The notes below the pieces were generated by a model. That model did not search any database, had not been told where the DNA came from, and was given only the letters and a program-made list of their open reading frames with translations. From a virus, in IMG/VR virus record IMGVR_UViG_3300037258_000352, positions 40,287 to 104,286 of that record: a stretch of 64,000 nucleotides of DNA. One strand, written 5' to 3'. The position numbers and the translations under genes were made by a program. Positions 31,174 through 39,490 of this stretch are shown here, in pieces (the stretch's first letter is position 1; each line of letters begins with the position of its first letter).

Positions 31174-31440
31174 TCACCGGTGTCGCCACCGGATGATGTT
31201 CCGCATCCACTGCCGAAACCGGCGACGCCTACCCCGACCACCCGACCGGATCGCAGCCAGCGCCGTGTTGACGTCAACGAACTCCAGTATCGGTTCACGG
31301 TCCGCTGCTTCACGCCACCGCGCGAGGACCTCCACGACCTCCTCCGTGCCGGGATGACCACCCCGCGCGATCTCGTCGAGGAGCCGGTCGTCGGCGTGAA
31401 CCGCAGTGAGGTCCACCGGTGGCTCGTGCTCGTCATCCAT
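31174..31440 (-). CDS. RsdA-like anti-sigma factor
   Basis: 88 residues. ADDRLLDEIARGG, VVEVLARWREAADREPI and VNTALAAIRSG match the sigma-binding N-terminal domain of RsdA, the anti-SigD factor of mycobacteria and relatives. It lacks the membrane anchor of RsdA and ends with a basic helix (RRRRFRQWMRNI). It could take the host SigD or the element's own ECF sigma out of play. ATG overlaps the previous gene's end. Confidence 0.65.
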   Translation of the reverse strand: MDDEHEPPVDLTAVHADDRLLDEIARGGHPGTEEVVEVLARWREAADREPILEFVDVNTALAAIRSGGRGRRRRFRQWMRNIIRWRHR

Positions 31441-31651
31441 CGCTGCCCCGCTTGGACTGGACCACCGTGAGCTGAAACTCCGCGCCGTCGTCGCAGCGGA
31501 TCACCAGGCCCGTGTTCGTCGTCATCATCAACTCGTGCTCGAAGGTGTTGACCTCTTTCAACTGGTCCAGGAACTCCTCATCGTCGTCGGTGACCCCGGT
31601 CCCGTTGGTGAGGAGCCCGATTAGGGTCCGCACCACCCCTTGCTCATTCAT
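31433..31651 (-). CDS. Small acidic protein, unknown function
   Basis: 72 residues; MNEQGVVRTLIGLLTNGTG start; acidic. ATG 5 bases after GACACGGAGG (31657-31666). Next to the anti-sigma gene. Confidence 0.6.
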   Translation of the reverse strand: MNEQGVVRTLIGLLTNGTGVTDDDEEFLDQLKEVNTFEHELMMTTNTGLVIRCDDGAEFQLTVVQSKRGSDG

Positions 31652-31656
31652 GTCGT

Positions 31657-31727
31657 CCTCCGTGTCGTCGAGGGCCCACCGCTGGGGCCGTACACCCATG
31701 TATCGAGATCCTGGTCCTGAGCGTTAC
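31657..31727 (-). promoter_or_regulatory. Class B promoter, leader hairpin and RBS for the 31433-31651 gene
   Basis: On the minus strand, GTAACG (31722-31727), 17 bases, GATACA (31699-31704), hairpin GGCCC-CAGCGGT-GGGCC, GACACGGAGG. This would drive the anti-sigma gene too. Confidence 0.75.
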
Positions 31728-31766
31728 CCGGCTCCGGTGACGGGCACGTCGACGCACACCCGCCCG

Positions 31767-31970
31767 TCAGGTTTCGGTGGGGGCCAGGACCCGGAGCCAT
31801 TCGCTGACGCCTACGGTTTCCTGGCATCCACCGGACACCCGGACCACCGACGCGGCGATCTGCGCGAGCTGTGCGTGAACCGCAGCCAACGGTACATAAT
31901 GTTGAGTATCTGTTCTCACTGATAGGTCTAGGAGACGTTCCGCCTCGAGGAAATGTTCAGGTCCGTTCAT
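31767..31970 (-). CDS. Small helical protein, unknown function
   Basis: 67 residues, MNGPEHFLEAERLLDLSVR start; likely helical hairpin. ATG overlaps the methyltransferase stop as ATGA. Confidence 0.6.
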   Translation of the reverse strand: MNGPEHFLEAERLLDLSVRTDTQHYVPLAAVHAQLAQIAASVVRVSGGCQETVGVSEWLRVLAPTET

Positions 31971-32761
31971 TTCGTGGCCTCCACGATCAGGGTGTGGATA
32001 TCGGTCCCGACCGATCGAAACGCCCCGACCGGTGCTTGCCGGAACGTGCCCCCGACCTCCTCGATCAGCGCCCGGGTCGCGGCGATGGGGCGTTGCCGCC
32101 CGTACCCCAGTGAGGGCGGCACGATCGCCCGTAGCTGCCCACCGGGGAGGAGCCGGTCCCACGCGAGGGCCAGGTGCTGCGCCCACGCGTACCGCTGCCC
32201 CGGCAGGGTAAACGGGGGGTTCATGACGACCGCGTCGAACCGGATCCCCGCCGGGCCCGCGAACTCCGCGTAGTCCTCCAGGGTGCCGTCCCACACGTGC
32301 ATCCCCACCGGCCCGTTACGCCGTAGATAGGTCCTACGGACGGGGTCCGGTTCCACCGCAGTGATGTGGACCGCGAGGTACCGGTCCCGGATGGCGCGGA
32401 CCAAGGCCCCGTCACCAGCTGACGGTTCCAGCACCCGCGCCCCGGCGGGCAGGTCCAACCCGTCGACGAGCTCCGTAGCTAGTTCGGGTGGGGTCGGCCA
32501 GTAGGACATTTCCTTATCCCGGTACGCCGACGGGGGTGGTAGGACCGTGACCCCCGTCAGCGTCTGCAGGTCCGGGCGAGGGTCCCGCTGGTACACGAAC
32601 GCTCGCTCCCGGGTGTCCCAGTGACCACCGCCGGCGAGCCGGGGCAGGACCTGGTGGACCTCGATGTAGGTGGTGCGGTCGGTGATGATGGGGGTGCGGA
32701 TCGTGTTGTGGTCCGCGACCGCGCCGCACAGGACATCGTGCGCGGCCTGTGACAAAGTCAT
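31967..32761 (-). CDS. DNA adenine methyltransferase (gamma-class-like)
   Basis: 264 residues. LEPSAGDGALVRAI binds S-adenosylmethionine and VVMNPPFTLPGQRYA is the NPPF catalytic motif of N6-adenine methyltransferases. It would methylate the element's DNA and could protect it from restriction. No target-recognition subunit is visible next door. ATG overlaps the DUF3560 gene's stop as TGATG. Confidence 0.8.
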   Translation of the reverse strand: MTLSQAAHDVLCGAVADHNTIRTPIITDRTTYIEVHQVLPRLAGGGHWDTRERAFVYQRDPRPDLQTLTGVTVLPPPSAYRDKEMSYWPTPPELATELVDGLDLPAGARVLEPSAGDGALVRAIRDRYLAVHITAVEPDPVRRTYLRRNGPVGMHVWDGTLEDYAEFAGPAGIRFDAVVMNPPFTLPGQRYAWAQHLALAWDRLLPGGQLRAIVPPSLGYGRQRPIAATRALIEEVGGTFRQAPVGAFRSVGTDIHTLIVEATK

Positions 32762-33795
32762 CACGGAGTCACCTCCTGCGGGGTGTCGGTGAGCTCGTCG
32801 AGGTCGAGGGTGTCTTCGGGTGGTGTCGCCGGCTCGTGAGCGGTGATCTTGTCGACGGGGACCTTGTCGTTCCACGAGTAGTCCGTTTTGACGCTCACAG
32901 TCACTTTGTTGACCTTGACGACCTCACGCCATCCACCCCAGTACTTGATCAGGTCACCGGGTTTGATCACCGACAGGTCCACCGGGTTGAAACGCCCCGC
33001 CGCGATCTCACCGGCGAGGAACTCCTGCCAGTACCGGATCTGCTCATCCAAATACGCGACCCGGATCAGGACCTGCTCCCGGTGCGTTCCCGTCGCTGGG
33101 CCGTGCTCGAACACGTACACCGGCTGGCGCTTACCGTCCAGTGAGCGGTTGGTGTACCCGTCGAGGGTCCGTTGGTCCCGCCGCCGGTCCGCTTCCAACG
33201 TCTTGAGCCGGCGCATCACGGTCCCGTGGTTCTCCCGGTGCCGCATGTGGTTCGCTGCGGACTCCGCACCCTGCGCGGCGCGCGCTGCTTCCTCCCCGGC
33301 CTCGATCGACTTCCGTTGGTGACCGTCCATGCGCTTGAGGTCCCGGCGGTGACCCCGCTCGGAGTGGTGGCCCCGCAGGATCGGTTGACCCATGGGGATC
33401 CCGTCCGCGATTTCCTGCGCCGCAGCCCACCGCGAGTCGGCCTCACTCTGCTTCCGGGCGGCTTTCGCGGCGAGCGCGTCGGCCCGGTCATCCATGTGTT
33501 CGGCGCGGTCGGCTTCGGATTCCTCCATTGAACGGGGTGGGGCCTCGACCTCGATTTCCACCTCGAACCCAGCTTCGCGGAGCACGTCGGCGGTGGCCTC
33601 GAATAAACCAAGGTTCGGGGCCCGGTCGCGGGAGTGTGAGACGCCGATCATGCGGATCGACGGCATGTACCTCCATCCCCGGATCCGGAACGTGGCCTGA
33701 GCTGCTTTGATCGCTTCCCACGCCCCGTCGCCCTTACAGGTCCCGTCTAGCAGGGTGCCGTCGGCGGCGGTGTGCACGATCCGTAGCGCGCTCAC
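32761..33795 (-). CDS. DUF3560 protein
   Basis: 344 residues. The helical middle (RADALAAKAARKQSEADSRW then PMGQPILRGHHSERGHRRDL) matches DUF3560. The C-terminal part (KPGDLIKYWGGWREVVKVNK) is a small beta domain. Family function unknown, but members sit on plasmids and phages. GTG at 33793-33795 overlaps the upstream stop as GTGA. Confidence 0.75.
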   Translation of the reverse strand: MSALRIVHTAADGTLLDGTCKGDGAWEAIKAAQATFRIRGWRYMPSIRMIGVSHSRDRAPNLGLFEATADVLREAGFEVEIEVEAPPRSMEESEADRAEHMDDRADALAAKAARKQSEADSRWAAAQEIADGIPMGQPILRGHHSERGHRRDLKRMDGHQRKSIEAGEEAARAAQGAESAANHMRHRENHGTVMRRLKTLEADRRRDQRTLDGYTNRSLDGKRQPVYVFEHGPATGTHREQVLIRVAYLDEQIRYWQEFLAGEIAAGRFNPVDLSVIKPGDLIKYWGGWREVVKVNKVTVSVKTDYSWNDKVPVDKITAHEPATPPEDTLDLDELTDTPQEVTP

Positions 33796-34115
33796 AGTAG
33801 GACTGCCACATCGAACCGTGCGTCCACGACGAGTTCCTTCGCGATGACGTTGACCGCGCAACCGGGGCACAGCAGCTCATAACCGGGGATCGACACGGTT
33901 CCGAGCCCGTGGGCGGTGTCGTCGGAGCACCGGACGTATGTCCGGACCTGGGTGCCGTTGGGGGCGGTGAGGGCCTCCGCGTTGACGACCCAGTCCAACC
34001 CGGACAGGGCGTTGAGGCTGTCGATGGTGTTCTGCTGGTCGTTTCCTGCGCGGGTGGCCATCCCGATCGCTGACTCGACTATGGGGTCGAGGCCGGTTGT
34101 GAATCCCGTGTCCAT
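33792..34115 (-). CDS. Small protein with Cys cluster, unknown function
   Basis: 107 residues; helical N-terminus, then YVRCSDDTAHGLG and LLCPGCAVNVIAKELV. ATG follows GACACGGAGG (34126-34135) and a class B promoter. Confidence 0.65.
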   Translation of the reverse strand: MDTGFTTGLDPIVESAIGMATRAGNDQQNTIDSLNALSGLDWVVNAEALTAPNGTQVRTYVRCSDDTAHGLGTVSIPGYELLCPGCAVNVIAKELVVDARFDVAVLL

Positions 34116-34125
34116 TGCTAGTGTC

Positions 34126-34193
34126 CCTCCGTGTCGTCCGGGTCCGTCACCCGGTGTCTACCTGTGTATCGCTGACCACCGACGGGGTGTTAC
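34126..34193 (-). promoter_or_regulatory. Class B promoter, leader hairpin and RBS for the 33792-34115 gene
   Basis: On the minus strand, GTAACA (34188-34193), 17 bases, GATACA (34165-34170), hairpin CCGGGT-GACGG-ACCCGG (34139-34154), GACACGGAGG (34126-34135). Confidence 0.8.
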
Positions 34194-34195
34194 AC

Positions 34196-34606
34196 CTAGC
34201 TTCGACGGTCCCGTAGGGCGAGGAGTTGCCCGATCTTTCGGCGCGCAGCGGGACCGGGGTTGTGGATGTCTCGTCTCCCGTGCTCCGCTGCGGCCGCGCC
34301 GCTGCCGAACAGTGCCACCGGGGACACGTAGTCCAGGACCGCGTCGAGGTCGATGGGGTCGGGGTGGACCCGGATCGCGAGGTTCTCCCGCATGTCGTGG
34401 CAGCCGACCCACCCGGCGCACAGGTGCCCGTCCTGTTGGTGGCAGAAGAACGCACCGGTCGCGCCGTCGATGGCCTGCTCCGCGATCGAGCCGTCGAAGC
34501 GGGGCAGCTTGTCGTACTCCTCCGCAGTCCACAGGCCGGAGGGGACGTCCCGCCGGTAGGGGCACGACGCGCACGGCCGTTGCCTGGGTGTGACCTGGTC
34601 AGCCAC
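34196..34606 (-). CDS. DUF6283 protein
   Basis: 136 residues. CASCPYRRDVPSGLWTAEEY, then FFCHQQDGHLCAGWVGCHD, gives the Cys/His set of DUF6283, an actinomycete and actinophage family with a probable metal site. GTG overlaps the upstream stop. Function unknown. Confidence 0.8.
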   Translation of the reverse strand: MADQVTPRQRPCASCPYRRDVPSGLWTAEEYDKLPRFDGSIAEQAIDGATGAFFCHQQDGHLCAGWVGCHDMRENLAIRVHPDPIDLDAVLDYVSPVALFGSGAAAAEHGRRDIHNPGPAARRKIGQLLALRDRRS

Positions 34607-35033
34607 CGTCGGTCACCCGCGTCGCGGTCCCTCCGGACAAGCCGGTCCCGGGCCCACCGACCGAGTAGGTGGAGCCCACGGGGTGGGCGTCGTAGTCGGG
34701 TTTGGGGACGCAGGTCCGCATGAACGCCCCACCATCCATCCCCGCCGCCGGCGGCAGCGTCATCCCCAGGGACCAGCAGTCCCCGTCGGGGTGATAGGCG
34801 CCGTGGTCGGTGACGGTCCACATCATCACCGGGGGTGCGGGGATGTCGCAGGGGTGGGACTGGCCGTCCGCGGGGACGTGGAAGCAGTCCGGGGCCGCGG
34901 TGTCCTGCGCTGGTGGGGTCGCGGGCGCGGCCGGTGTGGCGGGCGGCTGGTTGTAGGTCGCGGCCCAGAACAGGGCCGCGGCGATGATCAGGGCCTTAAC
35001 CCACCAGGGGATTCGCTTGAGCATGTGGATCAC
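34599..35033 (-). CDS. Anchored exported protein, unknown function
   Basis: 144 residues with an N-terminal hydrophobic segment (about 9-27), then an Ala/Pro/Thr linker and a folded tail with four Cys. Likely exported and membrane tethered. GTG overlaps the upstream stop as GTGA. Confidence 0.6.
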   Translation of the reverse strand: MIHMLKRIPWWVKALIIAAALFWAATYNQPPATPAAPATPPAQDTAAPDCFHVPADGQSHPCDIPAPPVMMWTVTDHGAYHPDGDCWSLGMTLPPAAGMDGGAFMRTCVPKPDYDAHPVGSTYSVGGPGTGLSGGTATRVTDGG

Positions 35034-35185
35034 GTCCCGAGGATCTGTTGGGCGGTGACCGCTGCTGCGTCGCTTCCTTCGTTGTCGAGCTGGTCAAACA
35101 ACCTAGTGGCGATTTCGGGCCGGCCAGTCGCTTGGGCGTGTTCGTAAGCGATTTGGATCGTGTCTAGCTTGCTGTCGCCCCACAT
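35030..35185 (-). CDS. Helical miniprotein
   Basis: 51 residues, MWGDSKLDTIQIAYEHAQAT start; helical. ATG 5 bases after GACACGGAGG with a class A promoter; its stop overlaps the next GTG. Confidence 0.65.
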   Translation of the reverse strand: MWGDSKLDTIQIAYEHAQATGRPEIATRLFDQLDNEGSDAAAVTAQQILGT

Positions 35186-35190
35186 AGCTA

Positions 35191-35253
35191 CCTCCGTGTC
35201 TGCGGGTTCCGCAACCCGCCCTTGACGTTACACGTGGGAGGGGCCCGCGACAA
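35191..35253 (-). promoter_or_regulatory. Class A promoter, leader hairpin and RBS for the 35030-35185 gene
   Basis: On the minus strand, TTGTCG (35248-35253), 17 bases, TAACGT (35225-35230), hairpin GCGGGTT-GCGG-AACCCGC (35202-35219), GACACGGAGG (35191-35200). Confidence 0.8.
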
Positions 35254-35283
35254 CCTTCCGGCTGCGGCGGGCCCCCCGGGTGT

Positions 35284-35311
35284 TACTTGAGTAGCGGTAC
35301 TTGAGTAGCGG
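35284..35311. repeat. 14-base tandem duplication
   Basis: TACTTGAGTAGCGG occurs twice in tandem immediately after the DUF4190-like gene's stop. It separates that stop from a class A promoter. Confidence 0.85.
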
Positions 35312-35932
35312 TCAGCCGACCTTCGTCCACGGAGCGCAACCCGAAGTGGTGAATCCAGCATCGCCGGCCGCGATAGTGACCGTCGCCTGACCCTTCGTCA
35401 GATCACTCGCCTTAATAGCCGACAGATCACCTGACAGATTCGACAGTCGGGCGTGGTAGCACATTGGGATCGCAGCCTCAGCCGGTCCCGCGGACTGCCA
35501 CGTCCCCGGGGTCATCTGGGCGGGCACGGTGTACGTGCCGTCCCCACCGATCGGGGAGCTCGGGTCGGTGCGGTCCGCGACCGGCGCGGACACACTCGGC
35601 AGAGCGGACATGCTCGGCAGGTCACCGTTGTGGATCGCGGTCGCGGTGTGCCCGGCGACGGCGATTGTCGCGGCGGTGACGACGATCCCGACCAGCGCGG
35701 CGATCGCACCGAGGACGATCCCGGCGATGCTGTGGCCCTTGTTCGTGGCCTGGCCGGCTTCGGCGCGGCGCATACCGAGCCACCCGAACACCAACGCGAG
35801 ACCAGCCAGGATGATCCCGAACACGGGGACCCAGCAGAACACGAGACCCACGATCCCCAGGACCAGGGCAGCGGTGCCGTACCCGTTACGTGGTGCTGTT
35901 GCGGGTGCGGGTGAAGCAGTTACAGTTTCCAT
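35312..35932 (-). CDS. DUF4190-like membrane protein with exported domain
   Basis: 206 residues: cytoplasmic start, two to three membrane segments (about 20-90, with GLVFCWVPVFGIILAGLAL as DUF4190 hallmark), and a C-terminal exported part with two Cys, possibly a small receptor-like fold. AGGAGG ribosome site; transcribed from a class B promoter at 36011-36039. Confidence 0.7.
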   Translation of the reverse strand: METVTASPAPATAPRNGYGTAALVLGIVGLVFCWVPVFGIILAGLALVFGWLGMRRAEAGQATNKGHSIAGIVLGAIAALVGIVVTAATIAVAGHTATAIHNGDLPSMSALPSVSAPVADRTDPSSPIGGDGTYTVPAQMTPGTWQSAGPAEAAIPMCYHARLSNLSGDLSAIKASDLTKGQATVTIAAGDAGFTTSGCAPWTKVG

Positions 35933-36010
35933 TGCAGTTCCTCCTTGGTGTGACGGGCCAGCCGGTCCGTTCTAGTGGGTTCCGGCTGGTCACCGTCCGT
36001 TGACATCCCC

Positions 36011-36039
36011 TGTATCGGCGCTCACTCTCTGGGCGTTAC
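36011..36039 (-). promoter_or_regulatory. Class B promoter for the 35312-35932 gene
   Basis: On the minus strand, GTAACG (36034-36039), 17 bases, GATACA (36011-36016). The TAA of the clamp-like gene (36036-36038) is inside the -35 box. The leader has a CAGCCGG hairpin but a plain AGGAGG site. Confidence 0.75.
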
Positions 36040-36836
36040 ACCGGGAGCTGGGGAGCGTCTTCTTTCTTCTTCACTGGCAGCGCGGGCTCGAACACCCGGA
36101 CCTGGGTGCCATGGTGCTGACCGTTGTCCTCGTCGAGCTTCGCCGCGCCGAACGCCGCGTGCCACATTGACCCGACCTCCACGACCACCGGTCGCCGTTG
36201 GTGGTTCTGGTACAGCGCGGGGGTCATCTTCCGGCGGTTCGCGACCTTCGCGATGATCTCCAGTGACCCCGCGTCGAGCCCATACCCAGCACTGGCCGGG
36301 ATCGGGTTCCGATGGTCGTCCTGGGGGACGATCGACGGGTCCGGCTCCAGCATCCGCGTAATACCGGTGGGGTAGTCGTCGAGGTCCTGCAGCGGGACGA
36401 CCATCGAAATCCCCCGAGCTCGGGTGGTGCGGTCCTCGGACACCGTCAACGTGTCCCCGGTGATCTCGATCCGGGTTTGGTGGGGAACACCCTTCGGGGC
36501 GGTTTTCCCTTTCGCGGTGAACGTTTTGATCAGAGACTGCGCGTCCTGCACCGTGACCAAAACCGGTTTGTGGAGCCGACCATCGCAGGGGCAGTGCCCT
36601 TGGGAGGCTACGGTGAATCCGTTGGTGCTCGTGGCGATCAACACATCCGACGGGACCGTGTCGATCAGGGTCGCCCCGTCGTCCTCATCTTCGGACGTGA
36701 ACACGACGTCGGTGTAATCAGTGCTCAGCAACACCGTCGCCAGGGTCGGGAACTCATCCGGTGTGTCACACGCGGTCAACACCGCGTCCGTGAGTAGACC
36801 CGTGAACTCCCGAGTCGATAACGATAAACCACTCAT
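36036..36836 (-). CDS. Sliding-clamp-like protein
   Basis: 266 residues. The middle (RIEITGDTLTVSEDRTTRA) and the overall strand-helix order resemble one to two domains of a DnaN-like clamp, as seen in other actinophages. A clamp would hold the polymerase on the replicating DNA. No polymerase gene was seen here, so a host polymerase may be used. The assignment is tentative. Confidence 0.45.
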   Translation of the reverse strand: MSGLSLSTREFTGLLTDAVLTACDTPDEFPTLATVLLSTDYTDVVFTSEDEDDGATLIDTVPSDVLIATSTNGFTVASQGHCPCDGRLHKPVLVTVQDAQSLIKTFTAKGKTAPKGVPHQTRIEITGDTLTVSEDRTTRARGISMVVPLQDLDDYPTGITRMLEPDPSIVPQDDHRNPIPASAGYGLDAGSLEIIAKVANRRKMTPALYQNHQRRPVVVEVGSMWHAAFGAAKLDEDNGQHHGTQVRVFEPALPVKKKEDAPQLPV

Positions 36837-37327
36837 AACATGCTCCTATCTGGGTTGCCATCCGCGAATATTCGGCAGTGTCGCCCGACGACGATCCCGT
36901 CGGCGAGCCATTCCGCGTGGCCCTCATCAGCGAGCCACCGAACCTGGTCGGGGTCAAGCCACCCCGGGTCAACCAGCAGAAGATGATCGGTTTTCTGCTG
37001 GTGATGCACCCGACAGAACGGGGTCCCGTTCTCCACGATCGACGGGCCACCCTGTCCCCGGGCGATCAGGTGGTCCATCTGCACCGGCATCGGGTGGGGG
37101 CAGTCGGGTACTCGGCACCACTCACCACGGAGCTCCACACAGTCCGCGCGCCACTGTGAGTCGTTGCGCCGCGGCGACCGGCGGGTGGGTCGCGGTTTGG
37201 GTTCCCGGGGTGTCGGCACCGTCCGGCGGGTGAACGCGGCCAGCCGGGACCGGTCCTGCCACGCCCGGTGGGTTTCCATGTTCGCGGTGAGCCCCGTCAA
37301 CCGGGTCAGCGGGCCGGAGCGTTTCAC
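36833..37327 (-). CDS. HNH endonuclease
   Basis: 164 residues. CRVPDCPHPMPVQMDHLIARGQGG and later CRVHHQQKT give the HNH core with structural zinc Cys. Such nucleases often work with phage terminases, but this copy is far from the packaging genes. GTG at 37325-37327 overlaps the upstream stop as GTGA. Confidence 0.8.
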   Translation of the reverse strand: MKRSGPLTRLTGLTANMETHRAWQDRSRLAAFTRRTVPTPREPKPRPTRRSPRRNDSQWRADCVELRGEWCRVPDCPHPMPVQMDHLIARGQGGPSIVENGTPFCRVHHQQKTDHLLLVDPGWLDPDQVRWLADEGHAEWLADGIVVGRHCRIFADGNPDRSML

Positions 37328-37440
37328 GCTGCACCGACCAGCAGCAGGAACCCGCACCCCACGATGACCCACAGGGCAACGGTCGGGGTGAACCACTCCG
37401 GGAGCTTCGCCGTCAGCCACGCATCGAACCGGCCGGTCAT
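37324..37440 (-). CDS. Single-pass membrane miniprotein
   Basis: 38 residues with one membrane segment (about 17-37). ATG overlaps the previous stop as ATGA and its stop overlaps the HNH gene's GTG. Coupling supports this short frame. Confidence 0.6.
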   Translation of the reverse strand: MTGRFDAWLTAKLPEWFTPTVALWVIVGCGFLLLVGAA

Positions 37441-37724
37441 TCCGGAGTCACCACCCCGAATGGTGACCCCTCAGCGTGTGGTTCCAACGCCAACAGCGCC
37501 CGCCCAAGCTCGTGGGCCTCTGTGAGGGTCATCGACACCGCCGCCGCGCACCGCGGGGCCACGATCCCCACCCCCACGGTCCCGTCGCCGCGCATCACGA
37601 TCCCCAACGACCGCTGATCCGAGGTGACGCAATCCTCGGTGAGGGACGCCATCGACCACCGGTAGTGCCGGCCGTCGAGGAGCCAGTACGCGTCCGCGAT
37701 CCGGATCCCGGTGGGCTCGGTCAT
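37437..37724 (-). CDS. Small protein, unknown function
   Basis: 95 residues starting MTEPTGIRIADAYWLLDGRH; beta-rich with a Gly-rich centre. ATG overlaps the previous stop as ATGA. Confidence 0.6.
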   Translation of the reverse strand: MTEPTGIRIADAYWLLDGRHYRWSMASLTEDCVTSDQRSLGIVMRGDGTVGVGIVAPRCAAAVSMTLTEAHELGRALLALEPHAEGSPFGVVTPE

Positions 37725-38026
37725 GACGAACCACCGGTGACCGGGTCCACCGTGACGGGTCTGGTCGTGAGCGTCACCGACCGGATCCGCCGGGACGGAA
37801 CGAGGACCTCCACGGAGTCCCCGGTCCGGATCGACACCACCCCGTCCGGGTCCCCGACACCGGTGAGGAGGTCCCCCCGCAGACCTTCGTACGCCGACGC
37901 GGTGTACGCATCCCACGGTGAGGTCAGGGCCCGGTCTCCCCACGTCCGTTCGATGACGATCTGGACTTCAACTGGTGGCAGCATCGGTCGCGGGGTCGTC
38001 ATCCCCGCGAACATTCTTGTGGTCAT
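37721..38026 (-). CDS. Small protein, unknown function
   Basis: 101 residues with an SIRTGDSVEVLVPSRRIRSV beta domain at the end. GGGAG ribosome site and TGATG overlap with the previous gene. Confidence 0.6.
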   Translation of the reverse strand: MTTRMFAGMTTPRPMLPPVEVQIVIERTWGDRALTSPWDAYTASAYEGLRGDLLTGVGDPDGVVSIRTGDSVEVLVPSRRIRSVTLTTRPVTVDPVTGGSS

Positions 38027-38205
38027 CAGTACTCCCTTCGTAGTGACGTGTTGCGGGTGTCGGCTTGATTCGCCGCGCGTGCTTGGAGATCCAGCAACAC
38101 CGGCGGGACCATTAGTGGAGCAACGAGCCCCGGTGCTGGCCCGTGGTGGCACCGGAACGGGGCGTGTTCTACTCTGATCACTGAGCGGGTCGGGTGTCCG
38201 CTCAC
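38026..38205 (-). CDS. Small basic protein, unknown function
   Basis: 59 residues; start GTG overlaps the previous stop as GTGA, and its stop overlaps the next gene as TGATG. CHHGPAPG near the middle. Weak sequence features; existence rests on the overlaps. Confidence 0.5.
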   Translation of the reverse strand: MSGHPTRSVIRVEHAPFRCHHGPAPGLVAPLMVPPVLLDLQARAANQADTRNTSLRREY

Positions 38206-38351
38206 GTGGCCCCACCGGGCCTGCCGCCTCCGCAGCGGATAGTGAACCGACACCCCCTGCTCAGGGCCTCCGGGTCGGTTTGGTGTTGGAAGATTGAGCA
38301 GCCCCCGAGGCGGCTCCTCCTCCGTGTCGCACCAAACCACCGGAGGCCCAT
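38202..38351 (-). CDS. Small Cys/Arg-rich protein, unknown function
   Basis: 49 residues, MGLRWFGATRRRSRLGGCS start, ending in CRFTIRCGGG. Contains a perfect GACACGGAGG (38319-38328) inside its coding region without a start codon at the usual distance. Its own ribosome site is poor. Confidence 0.45.
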   Translation of the reverse strand: MGLRWFGATRRRSRLGGCSIFQHQTDPEALSRGCRFTIRCGGGRPGGAT

Positions 38352-38358
38352 CCCCGTT

Positions 38359-39489
38359 TCAGTCCCCCGCGGCGTCCTCCGGTGCCGAGGGTGGTTCCTG
38401 CGCCAGTTCCTCGAGCGTGACCATCAGATCACCAACCAAGCGGTGCTGACGCATCAACGACACCATGTATCCGACCTGGTCGGAGGTCAGGTCCGTGACC
38501 GCCTTGAGTGGTTCAGGTAAGTCCAGGGCCCGGGTGAGGATCCGGAGCCGCTTCTCCCGCTGCTTACCCTCGGTCCCGATCCCCGCAGCGAGGAACAGGT
38601 CGTACATCATCTGGACCCGCTCCGTAGCGTCGTCCGGGATCGGCGCCAGATCCGCCGAGTCCACCACCTCGTTCTCCCCGGCCGGCGGCTCCACCGACGA
38701 GATCTGCACCGGGCCCACTGCCGCGACGGTGGCGGGGAACTCCTCGTCGATGGTGGACGCCCCGTCCCGGATCTGGGAGTAGGCCTCCAACAGTTCCGCG
38801 AGGTCCAACGCGTCCCATTCGTTGGTGGGTCGGCCACCGAGCCGCGCGACGAGCCGTTCCTTCCGGACCCCGAGCTCCTCCCACTTCCCGACCGCGTTAC
38901 GGATCTTCTGGGGCATCGGGACGGTGCCACCACCAGTCAACGTCTGGTGACACAACTCGACGGCGCGGTCCACGAACCACAGGGGCAGGATCGTCGCGAT
39001 CGTTTCCCGCAGGTGCCGCGACGCGATACTCGTGTTGTTCGTCATGATCGACCCCATGTCGGTGAGGTCCTCCGGACCGGTATCAGACTTGTCCCGTTTG
39101 TGTTCCACGACCACGATCCGCGACGACCGGGAGTTTTTCTGCGCGTCCCACGCGTAAGCCAGCAACTCCGACTTACCTGGGGTGCGGGACAGCTCAGCCA
39201 TGCCCCATTGCGTGTTACCCCAAATCCGGGCCAACTCTTTCATGAGGTGGATCGTGGGACCGGTGATCTGCTTCCCACCCTTAGGGACTTTGTAGATCGC
39301 TTTCCGGGCCATCGCCGGCAGGCGGCACAGTTGCTCCATCTCCTCCTGCACCGCCACCAAATCCCGGGGGACTTGCTGCGCGACGAGGATCGCGGCGTAC
39401 ACCTCCGCGGCGACCCGGTTCCCCTCGATCATCGTGCTCTGGCTCGCTGCCCCGTGCGCACCGTGGGGAAGAGCAACGCTCGTTGTCAT
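38359..39489 (-). CDS. Putative single-strand annealing protein (RecT-like)
   Basis: 376 residues. KAIYKVPKGGKQITGPTIHL, YAWDAQKNSRSSRIVVVEHK and TIATILPLWFVDRAVELC form a pattern I associate with phage annealing or recombination proteins encoded next to an exonuclease. The acidic C-terminus ends in DAAGD. The ATG follows GACACGGAGG, which here codes for DTEG at the end of the exonuclease gene, so the two are coupled. Confidence 0.5.
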   Translation of the reverse strand: MTTSVALPHGAHGAASQSTMIEGNRVAAEVYAAILVAQQVPRDLVAVQEEMEQLCRLPAMARKAIYKVPKGGKQITGPTIHLMKELARIWGNTQWGMAELSRTPGKSELLAYAWDAQKNSRSSRIVVVEHKRDKSDTGPEDLTDMGSIMTNNTSIASRHLRETIATILPLWFVDRAVELCHQTLTGGGTVPMPQKIRNAVGKWEELGVRKERLVARLGGRPTNEWDALDLAELLEAYSQIRDGASTIDEEFPATVAAVGPVQISSVEPPAGENEVVDSADLAPIPDDATERVQMMYDLFLAAGIGTEGKQREKRLRILTRALDLPEPLKAVTDLTSDQVGYMVSLMRQHRLVGDLMVTLEELAQEPPSAPEDAAGD

Positions 39490-39490
39490 G

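Noticed and set aside
31720-31800. Possible small gene ending PKPDGRVCVDVPVTGAG just before the 31722 promoter
   Set aside because: Its end looks protein-like and its TAA falls in the -35 box as in real genes, but no start codon was found after the upstream stop.
35258-35286. A further class B promoter before 35185
   Set aside because: GTAACA is present at 35281-35286, but the place for the -10 is AGCCGG; only the class A promoter there is convincing.
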